Source: Oscillospiraceae bacterium
GTDB taxonomy: Bacteria; Bacillota; Clostridia; Oscillospirales; Oscillospiraceae
NCBI GenBank assembly: GCA_902767395.1
Contig: CACXHI010000160.1
Location: 1-7,021 of the forward strand
DNA: 7,021 nt
Reading direction: 5' to 3'
Shown one piece after another: positions 1 to 4,886 of this stretch; position 1 is the first letter of the stretch, and each line of letters opens with the position of its first letter. The translations under genes and the position numbers were made by a program. The notes under the pieces are model-generated. The model did not search any database. It saw only the letters and a program-made list of their open reading frames with translations, and was not told the origin of the DNA.

Positions 1-720
1 CGCGCGGTCATGCGCCGAGGTGTGGTAGTCGTAGTCGTGCTTCGGGCCGGTGGGATGGAGCTTGAGGTAGCTCTCCTTGTGGTAGGTCTCTTGGAACAGA
101 ATATAGGTTCCGATTCCCGCATCCTTGAGCTTTTTGTAGTTTTCCACTGTGGTCGCAGCGATATTGACGTTGACGCGGCGAATCGCGCCGTTTTTATGCT
201 TGATGGAGTAAATGGTGTTGATGCACTCCAGAATATATTCGATGGGATTGTTCTTCGGATCCTCACCCGCCTCAATGGCAAGGCGCTTGTGGCCCATATC
301 CTGAAGGGCGATTACCTCCTGCCGAACCTCCTCCTGCGTCAGCTTCTTCCGGGCAATGTGCTTGTTCTTCAGGTGATAGGGACAGTAGACACATCCGTTG
401 ACGCAGTAATTGGACAGATACAGAGGCGCAAAGAGCACGATCCGGTTTCCGTAGAACGCCTGCTTAATCTCCTCAGCGATGTCATAGATTCGTTCAAGCA
501 CCTGCGGATCCTCGCAGGCAAGCAGAACGGAGGCTTCGCGGTGGGTCAGGCCGTTGCAGTGACAGCCGTTGCCCTCCTTGACGGGGCGCGCCTTCTCCAG
601 AATTTCGTTGATGAGAGGAAGATTGTTTTTATTGGCGTCGGCATAGGCCAGCGTCTCCCGAATTTCAGCGTCATTAATAAACTCATCCGGAATGAGGGAT
701 TTGGGATTATAAACAGGCAT
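1..720 (-). CDS. hydG: [FeFe]-hydrogenase maturation radical SAM enzyme HydG (tyrosine lyase), N-terminal 240 residues
   Basis: HydG cleaves tyrosine by radical SAM chemistry to p-cresol and dehydroglycine, then makes the CO and cyanide ligands carried to the hydrogenase H-cluster as an Fe(CO)2CN-cysteine unit. The ORF is open from an ATG at 718-720 to the left edge with no stop, giving 240 codons, roughly half of the usual length near 470 residues. The radical SAM motif CX3CX2C is Cys106, Cys110 and Cys113 in the context NYCVNGCVYCPYH, which is highly typical of HydG. FYGNRIVLFAPLYLSN before it and LHPTGPKHDYDYHT near the edge also fit the family. The C-terminal domain that binds the auxiliary cluster lies outside the window. 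The gene begins 15 nt after hydE, with AAAGGA (731-736) about 10 nt before the ATG, so it is co-transcribed with hydE. Seen: motifs and spacing. Known: the chemistry. The family call is very secure. Confidence 0.96.
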   Translation of the reverse strand, partial: MPVYNPKSLIPDEFINDAEIRETLAYADANKNNLPLINEILEKARPVKEGNGCHCNGLTHREASVLLACEDPQVLERIYDIAEEIKQAFYGNRIVLFAPLYLSNYCVNGCVYCPYHLKNKHIARKKLTQEEVRQEVIALQDMGHKRLAIEAGEDPKNNPIEYILECINTIYSIKHKNGAIRRVNVNIAATTVENYKKLKDAGIGTYILFQETYHKESYLKLHPTGPKHDYDYHTSAHDRA

Positions 721-735
721 GGCTTTCGCATCCTT

Positions 736-1785
736 TCAAATTGTTTTTGGGTCTCCCCGGTCAATGACGAGAGAATACCCGATGTTTTGCATTCGACGAT
801 CCAGACAGCCTCTGCACTGGGCAGATTCCTCGCCGGTGCAGATCTTATTGTCATATAATGCATATTTCTTTCGCACGCTGACAGGGGAGAGGTTGGGCAT
901 CACCACGTTCGCCCCGGCAAGGATTCCTTTTTCTCTGCCCATTGGATCCAGCGTACCCAGCGCAGTGGTGGCGGGGAGCAGGAGATTGGGCTGCATCAAG
1001 CGGAGAATCGAAAGCAGATAACAGGTCAACTCGACGCTGCCGCCGCTATGATCTGCAAAGGGCGTGTCACGGTGCGGAATAAACGGCCCGATGCCGCACA
1101 TGGCAGGGCGGAAGGATTCAATGAATTTCAGATCCTTTGCAAGCTCGCGCTCGGTTTGCGCCGGAGAGCCAACCATAAAGCCGCAGCCAACCTGATACCC
1201 GATTTCTCTGAGCGTATGCAGACAATTCATCCGATGCTCCCATGACAGGGAAGCAGGATGCAGCCGGGCGTAGTGCTCCGCGTCCGCCGTCTCATGGCGC
1301 AGCAGATACCGGTCTGCACCGGCCTCAAACAGCGCCTGATAACTCTCCCGGCTGCGCTCTCCCAGAGAGAGCGTTACGGCGCAGTCCGGGAATTCCCGTT
1401 TGATTTGACGGAGCAGGGGACAGAGTACCGCGTCCGAAAAGAACGGATCCTCTCCGCCCTGCAGCACGAAGGTCCGAAAGCCCAGCTCCCACCCCTCTGC
1501 GCAGCATTCGAGAATCTCCTCCGTCGTCAGGCGATAACGCTCCGCCTTCAGATTCCCGGCGCGAATCCCACAGTAATAGCAGTTGTTTTTGCAAAAGCTA
1601 CTGATTTCGATGAGTCCACGTGTGAAAACGGTGTTGCCGTAAACAGCCTGCCGCACCTGAACAGCCCGCTCGCGCAGCTGTGCAGCAAGCGTTTCGTCGC
1701 GCGCGCGCAGCAGGATCTCATATTCCGCAAGCGTCAGACTGTGCTCTGATTCCAGCTTCCGGACAAGGTGAACGCAATCAGACAT
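736..1785 (-). CDS. hydE: [FeFe]-hydrogenase maturation radical SAM enzyme HydE
   Basis: HydE is a cytoplasmic radical SAM enzyme that takes the Fe(CO)2CN-cysteine product of HydG and converts it toward the diiron precursor of the H-cluster, which HydF then carries to the hydrogenase. The protein is 349 residues, the normal length. CX3CX2C is at Cys65, Cys69 and Cys72 (FCKNNCYYCGIR). A second cysteine set, CX7CX2C, is at Cys316, Cys324 and Cys327, the spacing of the auxiliary cluster site described for Thermotoga HydE. PylB and BioB are related TIM-barrel enzymes, but the adjacent hydG and TM1266-like gene make HydE the better call. Its ATG overlaps the last 8 nt of the upstream regulator gene, which suggests translational coupling. 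Only a weak GGCAGG lies before the start. Confidence 0.95.
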   Translation of the reverse strand: MSDCVHLVRKLESEHSLTLAEYEILLRARDETLAAQLRERAVQVRQAVYGNTVFTRGLIEISSFCKNNCYYCGIRAGNLKAERYRLTTEEILECCAEGWELGFRTFVLQGGEDPFFSDAVLCPLLRQIKREFPDCAVTLSLGERSRESYQALFEAGADRYLLRHETADAEHYARLHPASLSWEHRMNCLHTLREIGYQVGCGFMVGSPAQTERELAKDLKFIESFRPAMCGIGPFIPHRDTPFADHSGGSVELTCYLLSILRLMQPNLLLPATTALGTLDPMGREKGILAGANVVMPNLSPVSVRKKYALYDNKICTGEESAQCRGCLDRRMQNIGYSLVIDRGDPKTI

Positions 1786-2035
1786 TGCCTGCCACGTTGG
1801 AATAGGCGGTCTTCGCGCTCACGCCGGGCAGCGCGCCAATCTTTCCGGCCAGCGCCGCAATGACGTCCTGCGGGCCGTCCACGGCGATGCTGATGACGTT
1901 GATGCCGCGCTGACGGTAGGGGATCCCCATTCTGCCAATGATGATCTGACCGTAGTCGTGCAAAACCGCGTTCAGCTTTTCTACGGTTTCGTTTTCCTCA
2001 ACAATGATACTGATGACAGCCACTCTGGTTTCCAT
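1778..2035 (-). CDS. TM1266-like putative iron-only hydrogenase system regulator
   Basis: This 85-residue protein resembles the TM1266 family, small proteins encoded beside hydE, hydF and hydG and named putative regulators of the iron-only hydrogenase system. The role has not been shown biochemically as far as I know. The sequence reads as a beta-alpha-beta-beta-alpha-beta ferredoxin-like (ACT or NikR C-terminal like) fold: strand 3-12, helix 17-29, strand 30-34, strand 45-52, helix 56-69, strand 72-80. The segment GRMGIPYRQRGINVISI is the most recognisable part. There is no DNA-binding helix-turn-helix, so any regulation would be by ligand or RNA binding or through a partner. The start is set by GGAGGT at 2042-2047, 6 nt before the ATG. 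An upstream in-frame extension is possible, but it would be translated through the terminator hairpin and has no good ribosome binding site. It is first in the operon and overlaps hydE by 8 nt. Confidence 0.85.
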   Translation of the reverse strand: METRVAVISIIVEENETVEKLNAVLHDYGQIIIGRMGIPYRQRGINVISIAVDGPQDVIAALAGKIGALPGVSAKTAYSNVAGNV

Positions 2036-2041
2036 GGTAAT

Positions 2042-2047
2042 ACCTCC
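2042..2047 (-). promoter_or_regulatory. Ribosome binding site of the TM1266-like gene
   Basis: GGAGGT on the minus strand lies 6 nt before the ATG at 2035. It fixes the start of the 85-residue protein rather than an in-frame upstream ATG. It sits only about 12 nt after the terminator U-tract, so all translation of the operon lies downstream of the attenuator. Confidence 0.85.
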
Positions 2048-2059
2048 AAATGATTCAAT

Positions 2060-2088
2060 AAAAAATGACCGCGTGCGAACGCGGTCAT
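2060..2088 (-). terminator. Intrinsic terminator in the leader of the hydrogenase-maturation operon (attenuator)
   Basis: On the minus strand a perfect 10-bp stem, ATGACCGCGT paired with ACGCGGTCAT (2079-2088 with 2065-2074), closes the tetraloop TCGC. It is followed at once by five more T (2064-2060). This is a textbook Rho-independent terminator. It lies downstream of the operon promoter (2148-2176) and upstream of the first ribosome binding site (2042-2047), so it would stop transcripts before any gene unless it is disrupted. On the plus strand no T-run follows the stem, so it acts only in the minus direction. Seen: stem, loop and T-run. Inferred: conditional control. Confidence 0.85.
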
Positions 2089-2106
2089 AGCTTCCTCGTG
2101 TCGCAC
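2073..2106 (-). other. Possible antiterminator pairing in the leader
   Basis: In the leader RNA the hexamer GUGCGA (2106-2101) is exactly complementary to UCGCAC (2078-2073), which covers the loop and the first two bases of the 3' arm of the terminator. The pairing cannot coexist with the intact top of the terminator stem, so it could serve as a competing antiterminator helix or a loop pseudoknot. A hairpin GGGU-UUCU-ACCC (2127-2116) lies just upstream and could be part of a sensor domain. A six-base match can arise by chance, so this remains a hypothesis. Confidence 0.35.
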
Positions 2107-2147
2107 CTTTCCCCCGGGTAGAAACCCTCATGTCAGGATACGTCCTC

Positions 2148-2176
2148 ATTCTACACGATTCAAAAGAAAAAGTCAA
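2148..2176 (-). promoter_or_regulatory. Sigma-A type promoter of the TM1266-like/hydE/hydG operon
   Basis: On the minus strand TTGACT (2176-2171) is separated by exactly 17 nt from TAGAAT (2153-2148). Both boxes match the consensus in five of six positions. The transcript should begin near 2142-2139 and so have an untranslated leader of about 105 nt before the ATG at 2035. A short inverted repeat, AGGA-N4-TCCT (2135-2146), lies at the expected start site and might bind a regulator. Confidence 0.75.
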
Positions 2177-2195
2177 TCCCTGTTTTTCTGGGGGT

Positions 2196-2220
2196 GTTTC
2201 GCCCTACAGAAGGGGGAAAC
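2196..2220. repeat. Strong intergenic inverted repeat between tcdA and the hyd promoter
   Basis: Two 10-nt arms, 2196-2205 and 2211-2220, pair with a single mismatch at the sixth position (GTTTC/GAAAC outer, CCCT/AGGG inner) around a 5-nt loop. No T-run follows on either strand, so it is not a standard intrinsic terminator. It lies about 70 nt after the tcdA stop and 20 nt upstream of the -35 box of the hyd operon. It could end tcdA transcription, stabilise the mRNA 3' end, or be an operator. The rest of the 2177-2289 gap shows no gene and is AT-rich near tcdA. Confidence 0.5.
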
Positions 2221-2289
2221 TGTTCGGGCCGTTGGAGATTTCGACAACGCATGGAAAATCGGAATTAAAAGCTAAAATCGTTTGCGCTT

Positions 2290-3039
2290 TCACTGGTTCT
2301 TTTGCAGAAGCGTCCGCACCACCTCCGAGGCGAGAATGAGGCCGGCTGCTGCCGGAACGAACGCACTGCTGCCGGGGATCGAACGACGCCGACTGCCAAA
2401 GGTCTCCGGTCCCTCAGTCGGAGCTTCCTCCTGCGTCGGGGAAAAACAGGGTGTGATTGGTTCCTCCTGCGAATAGACGACGCGCAGACGATCCACACCG
2501 CGACGACGCAGTTCCTTGCGCATGATCCGCGCAAGCGGACAGACAGAGGTTTCATAGATGTCCGCAACGGTCAGCTTGGTGGGGTCCAGCTTGTTTCCCG
2601 TTCCAAGTGCACAGATGATCGGCGTACCGGCAGCACGGCACTGCATGACGAGATCAAGCTTTGCGGTGACCGTATCAATGCAATCCACCACATAGTCGAA
2701 AGAGGAAAACGCGAACTGCTCGCGCACCTCCGGAAGATAGAAGGTCTGATACGTCCGCACGCAGATTTCCGGGTCGATCTCCCTTACGCGGGCAGCGGCA
2801 GCATCCACCTTTGTCTGCCCAACTGTGCTGTGCAGGGCAAGAATCTGTCGGTTCAGATTGGACGCCACAATCCGGTCGTTGTCGATCAGATGCAGGGTGC
2901 CGATGCCGGAACGCGCCAGCGCCTCCACAACGTAGCCGCCCACGCCTCCCAATCCGAAAACCGCAACGCTGGCACGTTTCAGGCGTTCAAGGCCCTTGGC
3001 TCCAACCAGCATCTCAAATCGCTCGTGCTGTCCCTCCAT
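2290..3039 (-). CDS. tcdA: tRNA threonylcarbamoyladenosine dehydratase TcdA (CsdL), E1/ThiF-like
   Basis: TcdA uses ATP to dehydrate N6-threonylcarbamoyladenosine at position 37 of tRNAs into the cyclic form ct6A, which sharpens decoding of ANN codons. The 249-residue protein is a single ThiF/MoeB/HesA-type Rossmann domain of the usual length. The nucleotide loop GLGGVGG is at 29-35, with LIDNDRI at 51-57, NLNRQ at 61-65, Lys77, and DCIDTVTAK at 119-127. The stretch CPLARIMRKELRRRGV and the C-terminal SSAFVPAAAGLILASEVV are typical of TcdA and distinguish it from ThiF and MoeB, which carry zinc-binding CXXC pairs and partner carrier proteins. AGGAGG (3048-3053) lies 8 nt before the ATG. It has its own promoter and is probably transcribed alone. 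It has no evident functional link to the hydrogenase genes downstream. Confidence 0.93.
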   Translation of the reverse strand: MEGQHERFEMLVGAKGLERLKRASVAVFGLGGVGGYVVEALARSGIGTLHLIDNDRIVASNLNRQILALHSTVGQTKVDAAAARVREIDPEICVRTYQTFYLPEVREQFAFSSFDYVVDCIDTVTAKLDLVMQCRAAGTPIICALGTGNKLDPTKLTVADIYETSVCPLARIMRKELRRRGVDRLRVVYSQEEPITPCFSPTQEEAPTEGPETFGSRRRSIPGSSAFVPAAAGLILASEVVRTLLQKNQ

Positions 3040-3068
3040 GTTTGCCGCCTCCTGTTTTGATTGTTTGT

Positions 3069-3097
3069 ATTATATTTCGTTGATCGCCCTGTGTCAA
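3069..3097 (-). promoter_or_regulatory. Consensus sigma-A promoter of tcdA
   Basis: On the minus strand TTGACA (3097-3092) and TATAAT (3074-3069) are separated by 17 nt. Both boxes and the spacing match the vegetative consensus exactly. Transcription would start near 3062, about 23 nt before the tcdA ATG. It is arranged back-to-back with the promoter of the ABC exporter operon. Confidence 0.88.
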
Positions 3098-3109
3098 TCA
3101 GAATTGCCG

Positions 3110-3137
3110 TTGATTCTTGCCAAAAGTCTGTTATAAT
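3110..3137 (+). promoter_or_regulatory. Sigma-A promoter of the ABC exporter operon
   Basis: TTGATT (3110-3115) and a perfect TATAAT (3132-3137) are separated by 16 nt. The start of transcription should fall near 3143-3145. This places the promoter inside the apparent upstream extension of the reading frame and so excludes a start at 3117. AATCA (3096-3100) and TGATT (3111-3115) form a short inverted repeat overlapping both divergent -35 regions. A regulator could bind there, but the evidence is thin. Confidence 0.8.
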
Positions 3138-3154
3138 GACACTATCAAACCCAT

Positions 3155-3159
3155 GGAGG
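3155..3159 (+). promoter_or_regulatory. Ribosome binding site deciding the start of ABC subunit 1
   Basis: GGAGG ends 5 nt before the ATG at 3165. An in-frame ATG at 3153 abuts this site and has no ribosome binding site of its own, and the ATG at 3117 lies within the promoter. The start at 3165 is therefore chosen. Confidence 0.85.
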
Positions 3160-3164
3160 CAAGC

Positions 3165-4886
3165 ATGAGCAAGCTGTTTTCTTATCTCAGGGCGTATCGA
3201 AAGGAATGTATCCTCGGCCCGCTGTTGAAGCTGATGGAGGCCGCGCTGGAGTTGTTTGTGCCCCTGATCGTGGCGGCGGTGATCGACCGCGGCATTGGCG
3301 GGCAGGATCAGCGGTTCATCGTGCGAATGAGTCTGCTTCTGGTCGGACTCGGCTTGGCAGGACTGGTGTTTTCTGTCACGGCGCAGTATTTCTCGGCCCG
3401 CGCGGCAGTCGGATTCGTGACGAAGCTGCGACATGCGCTCTATACCCACGTCCAGCGTTTTCCCTATTCGACCCTTGACCGCATTGGCGTTTCGACGCTG
3501 ATCACTCGTATGAGCTCCGATATGAATCAGGTACAGACTGGCTTGAATCTGACCCTTCGGCTGCTCCTGCGCTCTCCGTTTGTGGTGTTTGGGGCAATGA
3601 TTATGGCCTTTACCATTGATACGGCTGCGGCACTCTGGTTTGTGGCGGCGATTCCCGTGCTGGCTTTGGTCGTGTTTGGCATCATGCTTCTGACCATGCC
3701 GATGTACCGACGCGTTCAGGAGCATCTGGACAAGGTGCTCGGGACAACCAGAGAGAATCTCAACGGTGTCCGGGTACTGCGCGCTTTTCGCAAGGAGGAG
3801 GACGAGTGCCAACGCTTTGAGACGCAGAATACTGCCCTGACCGCGCTGCAACAGCATGTGGGCCGCGTGTCCGCTCTGATGAATCCCGTTACTTACGTCA
3901 TCGTGAATCTCTCTGTGATCCTCTTGATCCGCACCGGCACCATTCGAGTGCAGGAAGGGATTCTGACGCAGGGCGCAGTGGTAGCCCTCTACAACTACTT
4001 CTCACAAATCCTCGTTGAGTTGATTAAGCTTGCTAATCTGATTATCAACATTACAAAGTCGCTGGCCTGCGCCAAACGTATTCAGGGCGTGATGGATGTC
4101 TCCGATGAAGAAACAGCTCAGCCGGATCTGCCAGGCGGAGATGCGGCGGTGCGTGTGGAATTCGACCATGCCGGCCTCTGCTATGACGGTGCCTCCGGAA
4201 ACGCCCTTACGGAAGTGACGCTTCGCGCCATGCCGGGGCAAGTGATCGGCGTCATTGGCGGTACAGGAAGCGGGAAAACAAGCCTTATCCATCTAATCCC
4301 CCGGTTTTATGAGGCAACAACGGGCCGTGTTCTCTTCAACGGCAGCGACGTTCGGGCTGTCGATCCGGCTGCTCTGCGTACAAAAATCGGCATTGTGCCG
4401 CAGAAGGCAACGCTCTTCCGAGGCACGATCCGCGAGAATCTTCGCTGGGGAAATCCCTCCGCCTCAGATGAGGCACTCTTGGCGGCGGCAGAGGCGGCGC
4501 AGGCTGCCGACGTCGTCGCTGCCAAGGGCGGGTTGGACGGGATGATCGAACAGGCCGGTCGGAACCTGTCCGGCGGACAGCGCCAGCGTTTGACAATTGC
4601 CCGCGCGCTGGTTCGCAGACCGGAGGTGCTGATTCTGGATGACAGCTCCTCCGCATTGGACTATGTGACGGACGCTGCCCTGCGCAATGCGCTGCGCAGT
4701 TTGCCATATCGGCCCACAGTCTTTCTCGTCTCTCAGCGAACGGCGGCCGTCCAGAATGCCGATCAGATCCTTGTTCTGGACAATGGTCGCATGGTCGGCC
4801 TCGGCACACATGGGGAATTGATGGCGTCCTGCTCGGTATACCGAGAGATTCACGAGTCGCAGTTTCAAAAGGAGGCGTCAAAATGA
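3165..4886 (+). CDS. Heterodimeric ABC exporter, subunit 1 (degenerate catalytic site)
   Basis: This 573-residue half-transporter joins an exporter-type membrane domain of six helices (about 16-42, 52-76, 134-151, 155-178, 243-258, 266-290) to an ATPase domain from about 330. The A-loop is Tyr340, Walker A GGTGSGKT is 365-372 with Lys371, the Q-loop is Gln413, and the signature LSGGQ is 468-472. Walker B is LILDD with Asp492. The next residue, normally the catalytic glutamate, is Asp493, and the H-loop histidine is Gln524 (SQR). These changes mark the degenerate half of exporters of the BmrCD, LmrCD and TM287/288 type. The gene shares ATGA with its partner, so a fixed heterodimer is expected. 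Substrate cannot be read from sequence. Drugs, lipids or peptides are all possible, and no biosynthetic gene or MarR/TetR regulator is adjacent in the window. Confidence 0.93.
   Translation: MSKLFSYLRAYRKECILGPLLKLMEAALELFVPLIVAAVIDRGIGGQDQRFIVRMSLLLVGLGLAGLVFSVTAQYFSARAAVGFVTKLRHALYTHVQRFPYSTLDRIGVSTLITRMSSDMNQVQTGLNLTLRLLLRSPFVVFGAMIMAFTIDTAAALWFVAAIPVLALVVFGIMLLTMPMYRRVQEHLDKVLGTTRENLNGVRVLRAFRKEEDECQRFETQNTALTALQQHVGRVSALMNPVTYVIVNLSVILLIRTGTIRVQEGILTQGAVVALYNYFSQILVELIKLANLIINITKSLACAKRIQGVMDVSDEETAQPDLPGGDAAVRVEFDHAGLCYDGASGNALTEVTLRAMPGQVIGVIGGTGSGKTSLIHLIPRFYEATTGRVLFNGSDVRAVDPAALRTKIGIVPQKATLFRGTIRENLRWGNPSASDEALLAAAEAAQAADVVAAKGGLDGMIEQAGRNLSGGQRQRLTIARALVRRPEVLILDDSSSALDYVTDAALRNALRSLPYRPTVFLVSQRTAAVQNADQILVLDNGRMVGLGTHGELMASCSVYREIHESQFQKEASK

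Noticed and set aside
10..858. A plus-strand open frame of 282 codons opposite hydG and the end of hydE.
   Set aside because: The minus strand carries unmistakable HydG motifs, and the plus frame has no family resemblance.
2096..2158. The minus strand has TCGTGT (2158-2153) and ACACGA (2101-2096) enclosing GTTTCTACC, reminiscent of a purine riboswitch P1 stem and J2/3.
   Set aside because: TCGTGT overlaps the -10 box and would not be transcribed. No P2 or P3 helices or the loop-loop motif of purine riboswitches are present. GTTTCTACC is better explained as the loop side of a short GGGU/ACCC hairpin.
1778..2176. A longer in-frame version of the TM1266-like protein, starting at an upstream ATG (2174 or 2131).
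   Set aside because: The extension would be translated through the promoter or the terminator hairpin, has low-complexity basic content, and lacks a ribosome binding site. GGAGGT at 2042-2047 clearly serves the ATG at 2035.
2265..2291. A possible tcdA terminator, AAAGC/GCTTT with T-rich tail on the minus strand.
   Set aside because: Only five mostly A-T pairs around a 13-nt loop, so it is too weak to call.
2302..3060. A long plus-strand open frame opposite tcdA.
   Set aside because: It is antisense to a well-recognised gene, has no ribosome binding site and resembles no protein family. It reflects high GC and codon bias.
3117..3164. A 16-residue N-terminal extension of ABC subunit 1.
   Set aside because: The -10 box TATAAT (3132-3137) lies inside it, and the good ribosome binding site serves the ATG at 3165.
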